Of a stretch of 64,000 nucleotides of DNA, positions 22,238 to 36,306 are shown in pieces (positions within the stretch are counted from its first letter, which is position 1; each line of letters begins with the position of its first letter). Location: positions 2,713,001 to 2,777,000 of the forward strand of contig NC_135553.1 in the NCBI RefSeq assembly GCF_964340395.1, written 5' to 3'. The stretch comes from Glandiceps talaboti (Eukaryota; Hemichordata; Enteropneusta; Spengelidae). A model generated the notes under the pieces. It was not told the origin of the DNA, ran no database searches, and saw only the letters and a program-made list of their open reading frames with translations. The position numbers were made by a program, and so were the translations under genes.

Positions 22238-22281
22238 CACTTGTTTGTTTGTTTGTTTGTTTGTTTGTTTGTTTGTTTGTT
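22238..22281 (+). repeat. (TTTG)n microsatellite
   Basis: Eleven TTTG/TTGT units just upstream (on the minus strand) of the acceptor of myosin exon 2. Confidence 0.95.
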
Positions 22282-22339
22282 TAAGGTGAATTACAGTGTT
22301 CAATTTAGTACTTGATGAAATCAAAGTTATGCTCAGGTC

Positions 22340-22545
22340 ATACATAACATAACATTGACCAAGACTAACATAACACAACATAACATATCAAAATCACATC
22401 ATAACATATCATAACATGAAATGATAATGACATAAAATAATGTGACATATGATAACATAACAACCTGCTAGCATAGCATGGCAAAGCATTACATAACACC
22501 ATAACATAACATATAGCACAACACAACACAACACTACATAACACC
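22340..22545 (+). repeat. Degenerate (ACATAAC)n tract
   Basis: CATAACA, ACACAACA and TAACAT variants repeat irregularly over about 200 bp: an old, decayed simple repeat. Confidence 0.8.
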
Positions 22546-22789
22546 AGGACAGTAAAATGTAGTTACTTTGGAAAGGTATTAAAATTCTGAAATGAATGCA
22601 ACATTTCGATCCATCTACTATGGACTTTGATATGATTTAGTGATCCAATTGATTCTTAGAACCATATATTCTCCATTACCTAACACCACATGACAGAGTA
22701 CTCTTTTTAGAGTGAATTTCATAAGTGTCTGTGGTGTGGAAGGAGGGAAGGTGGCAAAAAATCATGGAAAAAACTCTTCACTCTCTTCA

Positions 22790-23340
22790 AATGTAGCTGA
22801 AAGGGATGGTTATTTTTAATTATAGTATTTATATATCAAAGTACAGTTTAGTTGAATTTGTGTAGTCTACATGTAAAGGAAAAACATTTATACCATAACA
22901 ATGTAGCTGAAACAGATGGGTATATACTTCATCACAGTATTAACACATCAAAGTACAGTTTAGAGGACATGAAACATATGGTCTTATCTGTGTTTTCTAT
23001 CATGTTAAGGAAAACATTACTACACAAATACTTCTATACCAGCTACATCAAAGCAAAACAGTGAATACAAACAGCCTTACAATGATCTACCTCTGGGACC
23101 AAAGAGATTTCCCAGGTGACTTTATGTGGCCTTACTTTAAAGTGTCCTTAGGTCTATAAACATCGACAGCTAAAACTATAGCAGTATACATTTTTATCTG
23201 CTACATATTAAAGAAGAACAGTGGCTACAAAGCAGCATAGAAACAATCCACCTCTAGGACCAATATTTTCCATGGGGCTAGGTGGCCTTAATTTCAAGTG
23301 TCCTTAGGTCAATGAAAGTTTGACAGCTGACAGTACCATT
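22790..23340 (+). repeat. Two pairs of diverged direct duplications
   Basis: AATGTAGCTGAAA...CAAAGTACAGTTTAG occurs at about 22791 and 22901. CTACCTCTGGGACCAA, then GTCCTTAGGTC, recurs at about 23087 and 23250 as CCACCTCTAGGACCAA. Both are old local duplications. Confidence 0.6.
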
Positions 23341-24826
23341 ATGTAGCTCAGACTGAGTAGAACTAGAGTTTTCAAAGATCAACTCTGTTCAGCCACTGAG
23401 ACTCTGGATTAGCTATCACATCTCTTGACCTAATGACAAAACACTACTACTTTCTTCAAATGGAATGTATGGTTGAATTAAAATCTTTCTGTCATTGAGA
23501 AAATTCCCATTTCTACTCGCCAAGTATGTCAAGTATAGCTATCTGATTTCTATAAAACATGGATTTTACTGTACAAGATAGATCTAACGTGACTCCAATC
23601 CTTAGATACTATTCAGAAATGGATTATTATAATATAATCAGATCTGAAATGTGATAGCTTGAGTAGATTTCTCTTTATCTTATTGCATTGCTTTTGACTT
23701 TGACACGTATGAACATATGAATGCATGACACACGATTGTTTCATATCAGAGCATAAGGCACCATGGATATTCAAGGAAAAGTTTTTTTTCAAATACGTTT
23801 TTTTCTTGCTAGGATTTTTATCAGAATTGCATAAATTATTCAATTTGTTGACATAGTCTCTGTATACGGAAAAGAGTTTCTCCTTATATGAACTCTTGCC
23901 TACCTATTAGTCACATTTAAGTAGATTTCATCTACTACTATGAGGTACTATATATAGAAACTATATTACCATAGTACCATTACAGAACAACTAGTGGTCT
24001 GCATATCCAGCACGAAATCTAATCTTTTGACCACGTTTTGGACGGTCTACTGAAATAGCATTGAGACAGGTGAACCCTAATGTAATGGTTACCACAGTAA
24101 CTAAGATGTGTTTCCGATGTGTTTTGACAACCAGTACATTAAGATTGGGGAGTGTACATACTCCATTTGTTTTGAAATGTATATCACCTGAAGTAACAGA
24201 GGCCAGGTAGAGTGAAGTAAGCAGAGAGGGACGTGTTTAAACAACCTTCACCTGAATGAATAAATGCAAAGAGGGCATCTCAAACCACTTGGAGATCAAC
24301 AAAACACAACAAACTTGATTTAAAGATATCACGAATTTATCAAAAGTCACTATGAATGAGGTTTTAAAGTACACACAGTGTCTACTAAGTTGTTTTAAAA
24401 GGGTTTCACGTCCACCCCCGACATTCCTGGAGTTCCTTAGGAAGTACAGCATCGGACAATTACACTACACACACTAGTATACATTGTGTATGGACACCTC
24501 AACACAAGGACATCACTAAATTGGAACCTTATTGTTTTAAGATTCTTGAAATTTCTAACTGATTAGAAAGTAGTTTATGCTAAAAACAAAGTTTATGACC
24601 TTGAATTGTCTTCTTTTCAAAACAAATCAAATCAGTTTATTTATCTACAAGGCTATATAGAATCTGGGTCAACTATAAACAATAATGTTTATATGTTTTT
24701 TATTGATGTTGACCTTTCAGAATCTGAACAAGTAGACACTGTGGAAATATCTTACACACCTGACAGTAGGAACTCTAAGATATCAATTCCAAAAATGACT
24801 TCACTTCCAAATGGAAGCATGGTAGG

Positions 24827-24854
24827 GCTGTCAATCAATGGTTTGATTGACAGC
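24827..24854. repeat. Perfect 12 bp stem hairpin
   Basis: GCTGTCAATCAA and its exact reverse complement are separated by four bases. No T-run follows, so this is not a clear terminator. It may be the tip of a foldback element. Confidence 0.7.
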
Positions 24855-25082
24855 TGGCAATCATTATGGGGTTGGATTTGAAATATGACTGGTGCCATAA
24901 AAGTAAGAGAGGACATTTCATATACTTGGGATTCTTGATACAGTATGATGATGTAGTATAGTAGTATACAGGCAAATGTTGGTTTACACTCAATCTGATT
25001 AAAATCCGATGTCCTATACATGCCGTGATATCTTTCTGGCTGTTATGTTTACTGTTGTTTGTTCTTTTGTGATTGCTCATCA

Positions 25083-25493
25083 TTACATACATCTGTTACA
25101 ATACCATAAGTTTTCCCGAGCCACATGAGAATGCTGAATGAATTTACTAAATGAATGAAAACATGTAATGCGACATACAACATATGGGTACAGTACTTCA
25201 AAGCACTCTGTTTGAATAGAGCCTGAGCACAGAGCACAGACAACAATGATATTGTTATTGTTTGGTGGTTCTCTTTCTTTCAATTTTGCATGTAGAGTTT
25301 TATTATTGGAAGATGTATTCTGATTATCTACTCGTAAAGTATGAGATTGGGTTCGAGAGAAGATTTCTGCTATTGTTTTAGACATATGAAACGAGTGCTC
25401 ACAAAAGAACAAACTGCAATACTTTTTGCAAAAAACACTAGTGCGCTGCAAAAGTGCGTCTTCATGCTTGGGAAAACATTTTTGTTGTAACAT
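25083..25493 (-). pseudogene. Open frame with PHD-like Cys pattern, possible transposon remnant
   Basis: A 136-codon frame ends with CALC, SIQTECFE, CRITCF and LWYCNRC. That order recalls a degraded PHD finger (C-x2-C ... W-Y-C-x2-C), such as those found in some retroelement ORFs. Several ligands are missing, there are no splice sites and nothing around it supports a gene. Confidence 0.2.
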
Positions 25494-27940
25494 AAATAAC
25501 TGCTAAAATATGTCTCCTGCAGGGCTATATGCTACTGATTTGTAAGTTACTGCCAATGAACAGTAGGGGTGCTATAGCCTCAAGTTACTATAGGTCAGAT
25601 GATTAAAAGGTTATTTACTTAGCACGGCCTAGGTTCAAAACATGCAAGTTGTCATCCAATGAGTCACCCATGGGTCACTCACACAGCCTTTTATGTGGTG
25701 GTAGCAAACTGAAGACTGACAAATATATTGTAAAACATACAGTTCCATTTGTTGGAGTTGTATATATGCCATTTCAAGTTCCGTCTAAATATTTACAGAA
25801 GTAAAGAGAGCTGTCAATTGTGTTAATACATACAACGATATTTTAGGATCACGTTTCTCTACAAAAAACTATTTCATCTCATTGTGTGACTGAAATTTCT
25901 TACTTTCACAACCGTTACATTGTCTAGGAGAAATATAATTATATAATGCTTTCAAATAATTAAGACTATAAATAAAAGAGACAACTGATTAAAAACAGAA
26001 ACAATACTGACAGAGGCAATCAACATTATTTTTATAAACAATATCTGTAATTATAACATATCTCAACCAATTTTACTTGATGAAACTAAAATTTTATTTA
26101 ATTCATAAAACTGTTAGAATTCTGAGCCGCAACACATATTATTTTTATTTTTATTTTCATGATGATGACTAATTTGAGTTTGTTACTGTACAACTTGGAA
26201 AACTATCTATAACATTTCATCAATTTCAAAAATATGCGAAAAAATTCTTTTTCTATGCTTTTGGGACCAAAGAGTTTGGACAGCTGTTGTTTTCTGTCTC
26301 TAGCTGACATTTATTGACATGCAGTATAACCCTCAGATGTAGCAAAAGGGAATTTATTTTGCAATTTGATAACAGTATTCCTTCCTGAATGAGTTATACA
26401 GACAGTAACATAGTAACACTTTCCAGACACCTACATTTCATGACATCCTGTGTTCATCTGTTTAGGCTATATCTGAGACCACAAGACATCCAGCTGTCAA
26501 TGATAAATACTAGACTATCTGTTGATATCTGTTCATCTCACAATTTTTGTTAAGTTCTGTATTTTTGCTTATTCGTTCCATAACCCTCATCATACAGCCA
26601 GTAGGATTCACATAAGATTGGGTTACATTTATTGTTTTCTATAACTATAATCAATACTCATTTCAGAGAGAAATCCTGGTAGTTTGGGAGTTAGATTTCA
26701 CCTTTTATATATGTTAGCACAATATATGACATGATAACAACATAGAAGATGCTAATTGCATTACTGGGATGATAAATGAGAACAGCAGACAATACCCATT
26801 TAGTAAGTCAATATTATCACAGCAGAAAAGTATGTAATTTTCTGTTAAAATGATTGAATTTTTTTAATAGAACCAGTAGATACGTCATGTCTGAGTGGTT
26901 TCACATTTCAAAATGTCAATTAATTCTGGGGGGCCTGCATTAGAATTCTACCACCTAGGTGAGTCAAAAAAATAACTAACATTCAATTTCTAGGTTGACA
27001 CCATAACTACCAATCCACATGCTACACATGATACTATAGACACATGTGCAAATAAGTCAACCTTCTTGTTCTATTTTGACCCTCTAGGCTCTAGTATGAA
27101 ATGAAATATTGCAGGTACATGTACTGAGAATCACATGACAAAATGATGAATTGCAGTATTAATGTGACGATATCAATTTCATTTTATCAACGGTAACCAG
27201 TCCTATTGATCAAATGCCACCAGTCAACTTCACCATTTGTACAGTTCTACAGACATTACCTATGTCTATATTTGAGTTCCGTTCTATATTACATTGCAAA
27301 TGATGAAGTTTGTTTTGTATATGTTATCATTATTTTTTGTTAGTTTTGTGGCATTTTGGAGTCAAATGGAGATGAAACTCTTACAGATGTATCATATCGA
27401 AAAAATAGTACCATTGCTAGGAATACAAAGGAAGTTTCTTTTTGGTATCTTTGATGGTGATCTATTAATTAATATTACATATTATACAAATTCTCTGTTA
27501 TGTAATTAAAAAGACAATATAAAACTGTTCTTCCAATCTGTAATGGCTGTACGTCTGATGAGAAGAAACCAATAACACAGAGACCATATCGAAAACAATG
27601 GAAAACATAACTACCTGAACTAGACACTCACATATGAAAATAAAATAAAAAATCTACCTACCCCACCTATTCTAAAATTGAGTGTAATCGGAACCCCATA
27701 ATTTTTTTTCCTTATTTGAAATATTATTGTAAAAATAAATTTAGAATAGGATAGTAGGATAGGGAGTAATTTGATTTTCATAGTTACCATAAAAATGTTA
27801 CTTTTTTTCACTTTTGAAGTTTTTCGTCCATTTTTGAATTAACAAATAAGTTATTTTTGAAAACATATTGTACTGGTACAAAGATAATCCATCTTTGAAT
27901 GTAAATTCATCACATTCTGTGTTGGTAAATCATAGTATTG

Positions 27941-28077
27941 AATTAAACTACAGATCCAAACACAAACTTGAAAATTGTTCTGAATACCAGTGGTCAATCT
28001 GTTGACAAAGACTGAAGTGTGCTGTTGAAAATTTCAGGTACAACTTTCAAGTTTGTGTTTGGAACAAAAGTTTAATT
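27941..28077. repeat. Foldback element, 137 bp, 33 bp arms
   Basis: AATTAAACT plus CCAAACACAAACTTGAAA (27941-27949, 27956-27973) are matched by exact reverse complements at 28069-28077 and 28045-28062, with equal 6 bp gaps. Partial pairing continues inward. The transcript would form a long hairpin. It is either a small MITE or a hairpin RNA source. Confidence 0.85.
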
Positions 28078-28224
28078 TGATACTAATTAAAAGATAATAG
28101 TTACCAATGTTATAAAACCATGTTCACAAATTTGTATTGTGGCAACAGGCAGAACGTGCTTCCAGGTGTTTTGTTGGAAGAACAATATTACCGGGTACAC
28201 TGCTTGCAAAAAATGAGCTCAACA

Positions 28225-28305
28225 AGAGAAGTTCTCTTTCAGTCTGCCTTCTCTGGCAGTACACATGTAAAAGATAAGTTTCTCTTTCGATCTGCCTTCT
28301 CTGTT
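28225..28305 (+). repeat. Short direct duplication
   Basis: AAGTTCTCTTTCAGTCTGCC then TTCTCT recurs about 55 bp later as AAGTTTCTCTTTCGATCTGC then CTTCTCT. Confidence 0.6.
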
Positions 28306-29283
28306 GGGTTATTTATACCTCCAAGCTTTAGTAGGAAATGTTACAGTTCCTAATTTGGAACATAACACTTAACAGAATTTAAAATATTCATAACTTTCAG
28401 GTCCATTATTGAATGTAATGTATTTGCGATTAAGCCATTAAACCTCACCAGTGGGGATGTCTAATATCTGATTACAGAATTAAATGGACGATGAATGTAT
28501 ATTGTGCATTTTTTTGTCATGCTAAACTCACAACTGCTGGAATACAGATTTAAAATGCAATCCTGATCCTGTTTGCCATGAGGAAAATAAATTTTTTAAA
28601 TCACAGCTTAAATTGACCTGGTTCATTTACTGCACGTTGCCTGGAATTCATGCTGTTCTTTTCTACAAGAGCCAAGAATCCATTTATTTGAATGAAGATC
28701 TGTACAGGAGAGCAGTCAAGCAGATTGGTGCTTAGATTTTAAACCAAGCCTACGGTATAATGAAAGGATGATGTATCTTGGGATGATCATAGTCCGAGGC
28801 TCCTTTATCAATGATAAATGATCTGAATCAAACATGTGATGATACTAAAAACTGACAGCACTACATTGAAGACACTTTACACGTTATTCATGGATGTCTA
28901 ATTTGATCGGTTATTTACCAGTCCTGTGCTACATACTGAAAACTTTATTCTGAAGATATTAAACACTGGTCCATCAACTCTTCACTGAAAGTTTACTCAC
29001 ACACATCATTTATACCAATATAAATAATCTATTCCAATCTATTTTAATTTCAAATTTCAAATATGGAGTCAAAATTAAATGTGTATGATTCTACTTTTCT
29101 CTGTTGGCTTGGACTCAATTATTATAAACACCAAATCACCAAATACAACCATTATCTAATAACTCTGAGATATTCTGCTCACCTGCTTAAAACTATACAC
29201 ACTGCATTAAACTTGGCCTATTTAGAATTACACAAAGATCAAGAATCACTTGCCATGCATGTATGTACAGGGGGGTAAAAAAA

Positions 29284-29450
29284 TCCCCCCCCCCCCTTTC
29301 CACTTTCTTGATGATAACAAAAGACATATTTTAGGACAATTTTTTCCATAGTTCTAAGTGATATCCCTCCACATCCCCCCCCCCCCTCCTTCACCACCAC
29401 CACCACCACCCCCATCATCATCACTACGATCATCACCACCACCACCAGTC
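29284..29450 (+). repeat. Poly-C runs and (CCA)n tract
   Basis: Two poly-C runs (about 29285-29296 and 29377-29387) and CAC/CAT repeats to 29448. Confidence 0.95.
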
Positions 29451-30086
29451 TACAGTATATGTGATAAGCATTTCCTAGGCAATGAAATGTAAATGTTGAA
29501 AGAATAATGTATTCAAAGGTTTCCAAACTCACGTCATTACATTGTATTTGAGGTATTAAAGGTAGTAAATATTTCTTGTATTTTTTATTGCTGTAACAGC
29601 ACTACTACATCAGAAAGGAATTGATGTAAACATTACGATATGGATTCCTCTCAGCAACCACCAACAAATCCAAACAACAACGTCCATTCTTTCAATGCTC
29701 ATGCCATGACTGCATCCTCGACCACACTTTCCACTATTTGTACTAAGTCGTTCAATTTAGTTGGCAAAACTGACAAACTGTGTATACTTGTTGTCAATCC
29801 ATGCTGTGGTAGCCATGGCAACAGCTGAGTGATACACCCATTAACTTGTTGAAATCTTGACTGTATTGTAATTCTTGCTATATCAAGGAGACATCAGGAG
29901 CTTTATCGTTTTTTACTGAAATGGCTACTTACGGGACACAATTAAGTTAAAATGTTTCTTTATGGCAGAACTAGAACACATACACACACAAACAATTTTC
30001 AAATGCCTACAAATTCCTTTTGAATTTTGACATACAATTTAAAATAATATGCTTCAAAGTGAAACTCCAATAGCTAGGTTATGCTT

Positions 30087-30273
30087 CAGTCTGATTAAAA
30101 TCTGATATGTGAATATGGCTTGATTTCTTTATTTACCTCTATTTTCTGTGCTTATTGTTGATTTTATTGTTTTTTTGAGTGAGTTCCTTCTTCACTCCCA
30201 GAACAATAAATGACAACAAATGAAGGAAATGAGATAAAAATAAAATTCTCCATATCAGATTTTGATCAGATTG
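30087..30273. mobile_element. MITE-like element, 187 bp, 23 bp terminal inverted repeats
   Basis: CAGTCTGATTAAAATCTGAT at 30087 is mirrored by the reverse complement of 30251-30273 (CAATCTGATCAAAATCTGAT), two differences in 23. A single related end (CAATCTGATTAAAATCCGAT) lies at about 24989, so the family is dispersed. There is no coding capacity and no clear target-site duplication. Confidence 0.65.
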
Positions 30274-32137
30274 GGTTTGTTGCAGGGAAGCTTCACGGAT
30301 GATACTATTTTATCATTATGCTCAGTTTGTCAAAACTGATTACCACTTGTTTAGAGATTCAATACAATGAAAGGACTTGTTGATCAGAAATTTATCATAA
30401 AATAAGTTTTAGAATTTTATGAAAACAGAGACAGTACGAGAATGCAAAGATTAAATTTCCATAGTTAAATAGATTTGTTGAAAAAATCCCACTCATGGTA
30501 CAAAACTAGTCAAAGATTCAGACATTTTTGAATTACAACTAATAGATTTAGCAAGTATACTGCTTACTAGATATTTTTTCGTCTTTATTGACTTTCAAAA
30601 AAAAGAAGAAAAGGAAGCGGAAGAATTAACCTGTTAAGATTAAAATGAGTTTTCTCTGGTTCAAAAGCTAACTGTAATAGTGTACACTGCCAGGCTGTGC
30701 TTACAACACATGCCCTACTTTCCTAAAACCTTACATTAACATGTATGTGTGTATGCGTGTTAAAATCCAAATCACCTGGACTCTACGCATCAATGGGTTT
30801 CACTGGTCAATAAAAAGTCTTTTCAATAAACACCTCCCCTTAACACTTCATCACTAGAATTCAGAAGTGTTCATGTACTGTGACCTGTCATTATTATACA
30901 AAAGATTCTACCAAATCAAATACTGCCATGTCTTTCAACTTGAATTTTCTTCATGTTTTCACATAATGTACCATGTTTAACACTATGTTTTATATCTAGT
31001 GTACAATAATGATGATCAAATTCAGCCTGAGAATGATTTGAAGAAATACAATCTATTATAGACATGTGAGTAATTGAAATGTCATACAATGTATTGTGTG
31101 AAGCTTACTAAAGGAGTAAGTTTGTAAGTTTTATAAAGTACAACCCATATAAAATAGATCACACATAGTACGTAATTGATAAGCTGGCTATAGGTGATTA
31201 AGTGATAATGTCACTGTAACAGTTTTTTCCTTTGTAAAACTCTATTGTCTCATGCCAAAATTTGCAGTCTGCTTGAAGAATTACACTATTCATGCATAAA
31301 AAAGTACTGTACAGCCCTGGAGGTGTTCATCTGGCCAACAACCAGCTAACACAAAAAAATATTCACCAGGATTCATTTCCCCTATTGTATTGGGTCATAA
31401 AGTTGAAACCTTTTGGGAACATCAAATTAAACTTTAACAGTGTTATTTCAGTGCTACTTGGTGTTGTAGTTACGCTTCAACATTAGACTAGTGCGGCTGA
31501 TCAAAAGCTAAGGAAGCAGATAAGAAACAAATGTGTGGGTGAGGTCTAGTATCAGTTGGTAGAGTTGGCCGAGAGAAAATCTGTTAAAGGAAGCCGCTTT
31601 TTTTTATCTTTTGTTGTGAAATAAAGGCTGTCTGATGTGTATTTTGTGTAGAAGCTGGCAGATAATTCTGATCTAGTCTCCTTTGATGTGAGAACCACAC
31701 AACGAAGGTCTTACTAGGTCTTACTATACTTATGTTGACTCTGGCAAAGAGAGTTAACTTTTATTTCACTAACTCTATCAAAGGGTTATTGCTCTATTGG
31801 GGAAAGTACATTGTAAAGGTGACAATGAAGACATAGAACTGGAAAGAGAAAGCACTATTGTGTGCAGAGAAATGTTAAAATGACACTTTGAGAACGATCA
31901 CAAAGACGATGTGGAGGTAAGACATGTTTGGTGGTGAACAGAAGTGATACTTGAGAAGTTGTCATAATAACAATAAATTTAATGTTCAAACTGCTGTATG
32001 CGGATCAATCGATGTCATGCCCTCATTACAACTATCTTATCAGGATTTATCATATTTAATTAAAACCCTATTTTTCTTTCTAGAACAATGTCATTACACA
32101 CTGTGCCAAGTAAAATCTTTGGATATACAGACTTTCA

Positions 32138-32158
32138 GGGGGGGGGGGGGGGGGGGGG
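32138..32158 (+). repeat. 21-base poly-G run
   Basis: An uninterrupted run of 21 G. It could form a G-quadruplex. Its length in an assembly should be treated as approximate. Confidence 0.95.
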
Positions 32159-33080
32159 CTTTTGTACTTGTATAAAAGTGCAGGTATTAAAATATGCACT
32201 AATAGACAAGTCACAGTCTATAAAAAAGATTTATTGATTCAGAAAAATAGTAACTTATTTGAACATGAATGTTTACTATTTTTAAAAGGTGACAATTTTT
32301 CTGTAAATTAATTACAAACCGTTTTTTTCCAAACTTTGTGAGTATATACCTGGAGGGTACTGAGATATCACAAAAGGTGTTAACAACATCCAGTACTGCT
32401 ATGTGTTGTGTATTGTATTGTGGTTTGCCATGTACATGTAGAACCAATGTGTTGTCACAGAATGTGAAAGTCACAAATGTTAAGTTCAGTATGCTGTGAT
32501 TTCTCTCTATTGTCTGTGTTGACTGAATGTACCTGAACAGAATGATGCTTTTTGCATTCCAAAATTGTACATTCACTTAGTCCTTCTTGTTGTTTTCTAA
32601 TGCAATAGTGCATTTTTATTGAACTCACAGATAGAGTATGTCTTCTGTTGGAAATGTTTTCAGGTTTTATTCACACTTATGACGAATGGAGAGAGAGTTG
32701 ACAGATTTGTATTATAGAATCAAACACCTTGCAAGACTGCTTAAAACTGGAGCACAAATTGTGGGACTTTTAAGATACTTTGACACAGACTTCAATTTGG
32801 ATGTGACAATTGTACACAATGTGCATGGGTGGTACATTGATTCAGAAGTATACTGACCATGATATAACTGGTTAAAACTTGTATGTGCAAATGGTACAAA
32901 TTATATACAACAGCATACATATGATTTAAAGCTATTGGGTGTACATTTGACATTGGATATTATGTATGACTTCACATGTGAACAAGACTTTAATATGTCT
33001 ATAAATCAGGATGTACACAATCTGGATATGTAAGAGGTCACATAACAAAACTACCACCAATCCCTTCCCCCACCCAAACA

Positions 33081-33096
33081 CCCCCCCCCCCCCCCC
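33081..33096 (+). repeat. Poly-C run
   Basis: Sixteen C flanked by further C-rich DNA (33062-33103). Confidence 0.95.
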
Positions 33097-34489
33097 ACCC
33101 CCATGCTCCAGTTACAGATAATTGCAGCTTTATTGTGTAGCTCTGCTGGTATATTATTGAAGGCAGATAGTTCTTTAATATTGAAGTTTACACCATGAAA
33201 GTTGCAACTATTACAAGTTTAAGCATTGTGCCTTTTTAGATGGGGTGTTCCACTTTGCTTTTAATAAACAATTACCTGAGAGAGTCTAGAACAATTTCAA
33301 TCAATTTCCGGGTCCTGGCCAAAGATAACAGTGGCTCAAAACTCTACAAATCAATAGCATCCCCTCTGGCTGAACACCTCCAGCTACTTCAGCAGCACTT
33401 ACGTCTCAGCAAAGTACACAATATGTACCTTGTCAAAATCACGGTTTCAACACTCTTTGCTCATTGAAGAGGCTTTCAATGTCATGCTAAATAAGAAGGA
33501 CAGAAAAACTGTCTAAATATTTTCCTTTATGCTTAGTAGCACTGAGATACATGCAGGCTTGGGCTAAGAATATGATACTCCCTTTGAGGGGGGCATGACT
33601 ATATAAAGGGAGCTCACAAGTACCAAGTCAAAAACAAACTACCAACTATTATATTGGAAGAAAAGATTTACTGAGGGAGTTTGTAAAAATACCACACACA
33701 TGGATTCATGTCACTTCAAACGTGAAAGTGAAATATTCATTATTTCAAATTGTTAATGATACTAGTCAGACTGTTACAAGATAGGATATTTAATCATGAT
33801 ATTCTCATAATACTGAAAATATTTTATAAAATTATATTTTTCATGTTATAATCTTTGAAATGGAAACAATTATATCAGCAGGTGATGTGAACATGAAGTT
33901 TTATGTATAGGTATACGTATAAATGCCATATCATTGTACTTCCTTCATAATTCTGTGAGTGAATTGATTAGGTAATGAAAATTTCTCTTTCTATTCAGGA
34001 AGTCTATAGTCAGAGTTAACAACCACACACCATAATTTTCTGATAACCAATTACAGATCCTGGGGGTGTTTTTGAAAACTTTCAAAAATAAATGAAATTA
34101 CAACCCAAGTACAAATGCAATGTAATAAAATAATAATAACACTTTTTATTTTCCTGAATTTTTATATGTGAAGCAATTGCTGAAGAATTTTTTTTTTAAT
34201 TATAGCATTCTCTTCATAATATCTCGATATGGAAAATCATTTAAGTGTAAGTTCTCAATGTGAAACATATCAAATTAATCAACTAAAAGTTGTGTATACT
34301 AAAATCTGCCTTCAAACTCCTGAATAATATTTGATTACATTTATAAACCTTCCACTAATCCTTGTAAGACTATTCTGTAACCTATAGTTGAATATCAACT
34401 GCAAGAAATTAAGACTAAGAAAACAAATGTCTGAAAGGTCAGGGTAAGATCAGATCATTATTTGACCCCATGGCTGCAGAATGAAACAT

Positions 34490-35470
34490 AACAATAGAAG
34501 TTTAACCTTGTCACGGACCTTTTTAATGTCTGTAGTGTTGAGGTTCTATTAAATTAACTGTAGATGAAATAGAAGGACTGGAGTCGCAGGACAACCTTGT
34601 ATTACAGACATTTTATGTGTTGAGAGTTAAAGTTAAACACACAATAAAGACATGCTGTTTTTGTTTAATACCTAGCTATAGAGACAAAACAACTAGACAA
34701 AACTAGTCGAGTCACAGGACAACCTTGTACTTTTTATGTCTTGAGGGTGTAAGTATTAACATAAAAACATGCCCTGGCTGCAGACAAAATAGAAGGATTG
34801 GAGTCACAGGACAACCTTGTATTACAGACATTTTATAAGGTGACGGCCTATAAGTAACATAAAGATAATCATTCTGTTTTTGCTTAACTTTATTTTATTA
34901 CAACTTTATTTTATTACTTAACAACATGCTGTGGAAAGCATGATATAGTAAACACAATACAACTTAAGACAAAAAATACAATACACATTAACATTAACCT
35001 TACTGTAGACAAATAGAACAACTGCATGGAGTCACTGGCCAACCATGTACGACAGACCTTTTATGTCTATTAACTTACAACATCTGTCTTTTTAACCTGG
35101 CCATTGAAGAAAAAAATTACAGTCTCTGGCAAACATTCTTCACAGATCTTTTCATGTTGTGGGTCCAAGTAACAAATGGCATGTTTTATTTCATAACCTG
35201 AATGTAGATAACAATTACAGTCACTGGCCAACTTTGTCATAGACCTTTGTATATGTGTGGTGGTGGTGGGTGGTGGTGGGGTCTAAGACTAAAAGTTACA
35301 CTTGCTGTTATATATCAGTCACTGGCCACCTTTCCTTGTCTTATATGACAGCTCACTATGTATATGTAGGGTCAATGTAAGAACAGGTCGTTATTTCACC
35401 TGACTGCATGTAGACTTAAAAATAACAATGATTGGAGTCACTAGATGGCCTTGTCTGTGTAGTATCACAG
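34490..35470 (+). repeat. Degenerate tandem repeat of about 100-130 bp
   Basis: Versions of GGAGTCACAGGACAACCTTG, then ACAGACATTTTAT, recur about eight times (near 34580, 34710, 34800, 35030, 35120, 35220, 35320 and 35430) with growing divergence. It looks like a decayed local satellite. Confidence 0.6.
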
Positions 35471-35979
35471 ACCTTTATATCAAGTAAAGCATGTAAAAGT
35501 TTCTTTGTGGAATGTTACAATGTAAACTTTTGATTTGGTGAATGAAAGGAAAAGACCAAGTGGTGGTATACTACAAATAAACTACAGATGAAACCTTGGG
35601 AGGCAAAAACCAGTCACATATGAAAACTGATGCTGTTTTAGGAAATTACAGAAATGAACAACTCAATGAATTTTGTTAATTTACAAATAAGACTACATAC
35701 TGTTTATTCATTGGTTGTCAAGCAGAAAATATTCATGACATAACCTCTCCTGGGGTCTTTTCCGGTAAAGTTTTGGTCTCACTCCATGTGAGAAAATTTG
35801 AAGGTATCAGATATCACTCAAGTATTCTTCTATAACATCACGTGCATTTTCTATAAATTTCAGAGATCTGACTTTGATTGATGTAAGCTCCTGTTTGTGT
35901 ACTTTGAACAAACGCTTGGAAACTATTCATACAAAATTTGCTTTGTCTGTAAAACTAATAACAAAAAATAATATTTTCT

Positions 35980-36306
35980 TTAGAATTTTAACAAGTTCCT
36001 GTTTTTCATTCCATCACGGTTCACAAACACTTTAAAGGTCTCAGAAAGATCAGGCAGTGATAAAAACAGGCCCACCATAGATTTAGCTAGAATGGACACA
36101 GCCCCTGTATTATTTATTACTATTGATACTAAATGGACTGTTAGTGTGCTTCTGCTGTTTGTTATTGCAAGCAGTTTTGCAAAGTGCATTGACTGATAGG
36201 ACAAGTCCTTAACAGCTGCTATTGATGGATATTTACAAGCAAAAACTTGGGAAAGTCTGTCTTGTAAAACTGCTTCCAAGCATACACTAGTTGCCACATG
36301 TACCAC
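35980..36306 (-). other. Unassigned 108-codon open frame
   Basis: An ATG-to-stop frame with balanced composition (for example AAVKDLSYQSMHFAKLLAI). It has no recognised domain, no good splice borders and no neighbouring exon. In AT-rich DNA a 326 bp frame is mildly unusual, but chance is the simplest reading. Confidence 0.2.

Noticed and set aside
24606-24881. 91-codon plus-strand frame
   Set aside because: It runs through a perfect hairpin and has no domain or splice support.
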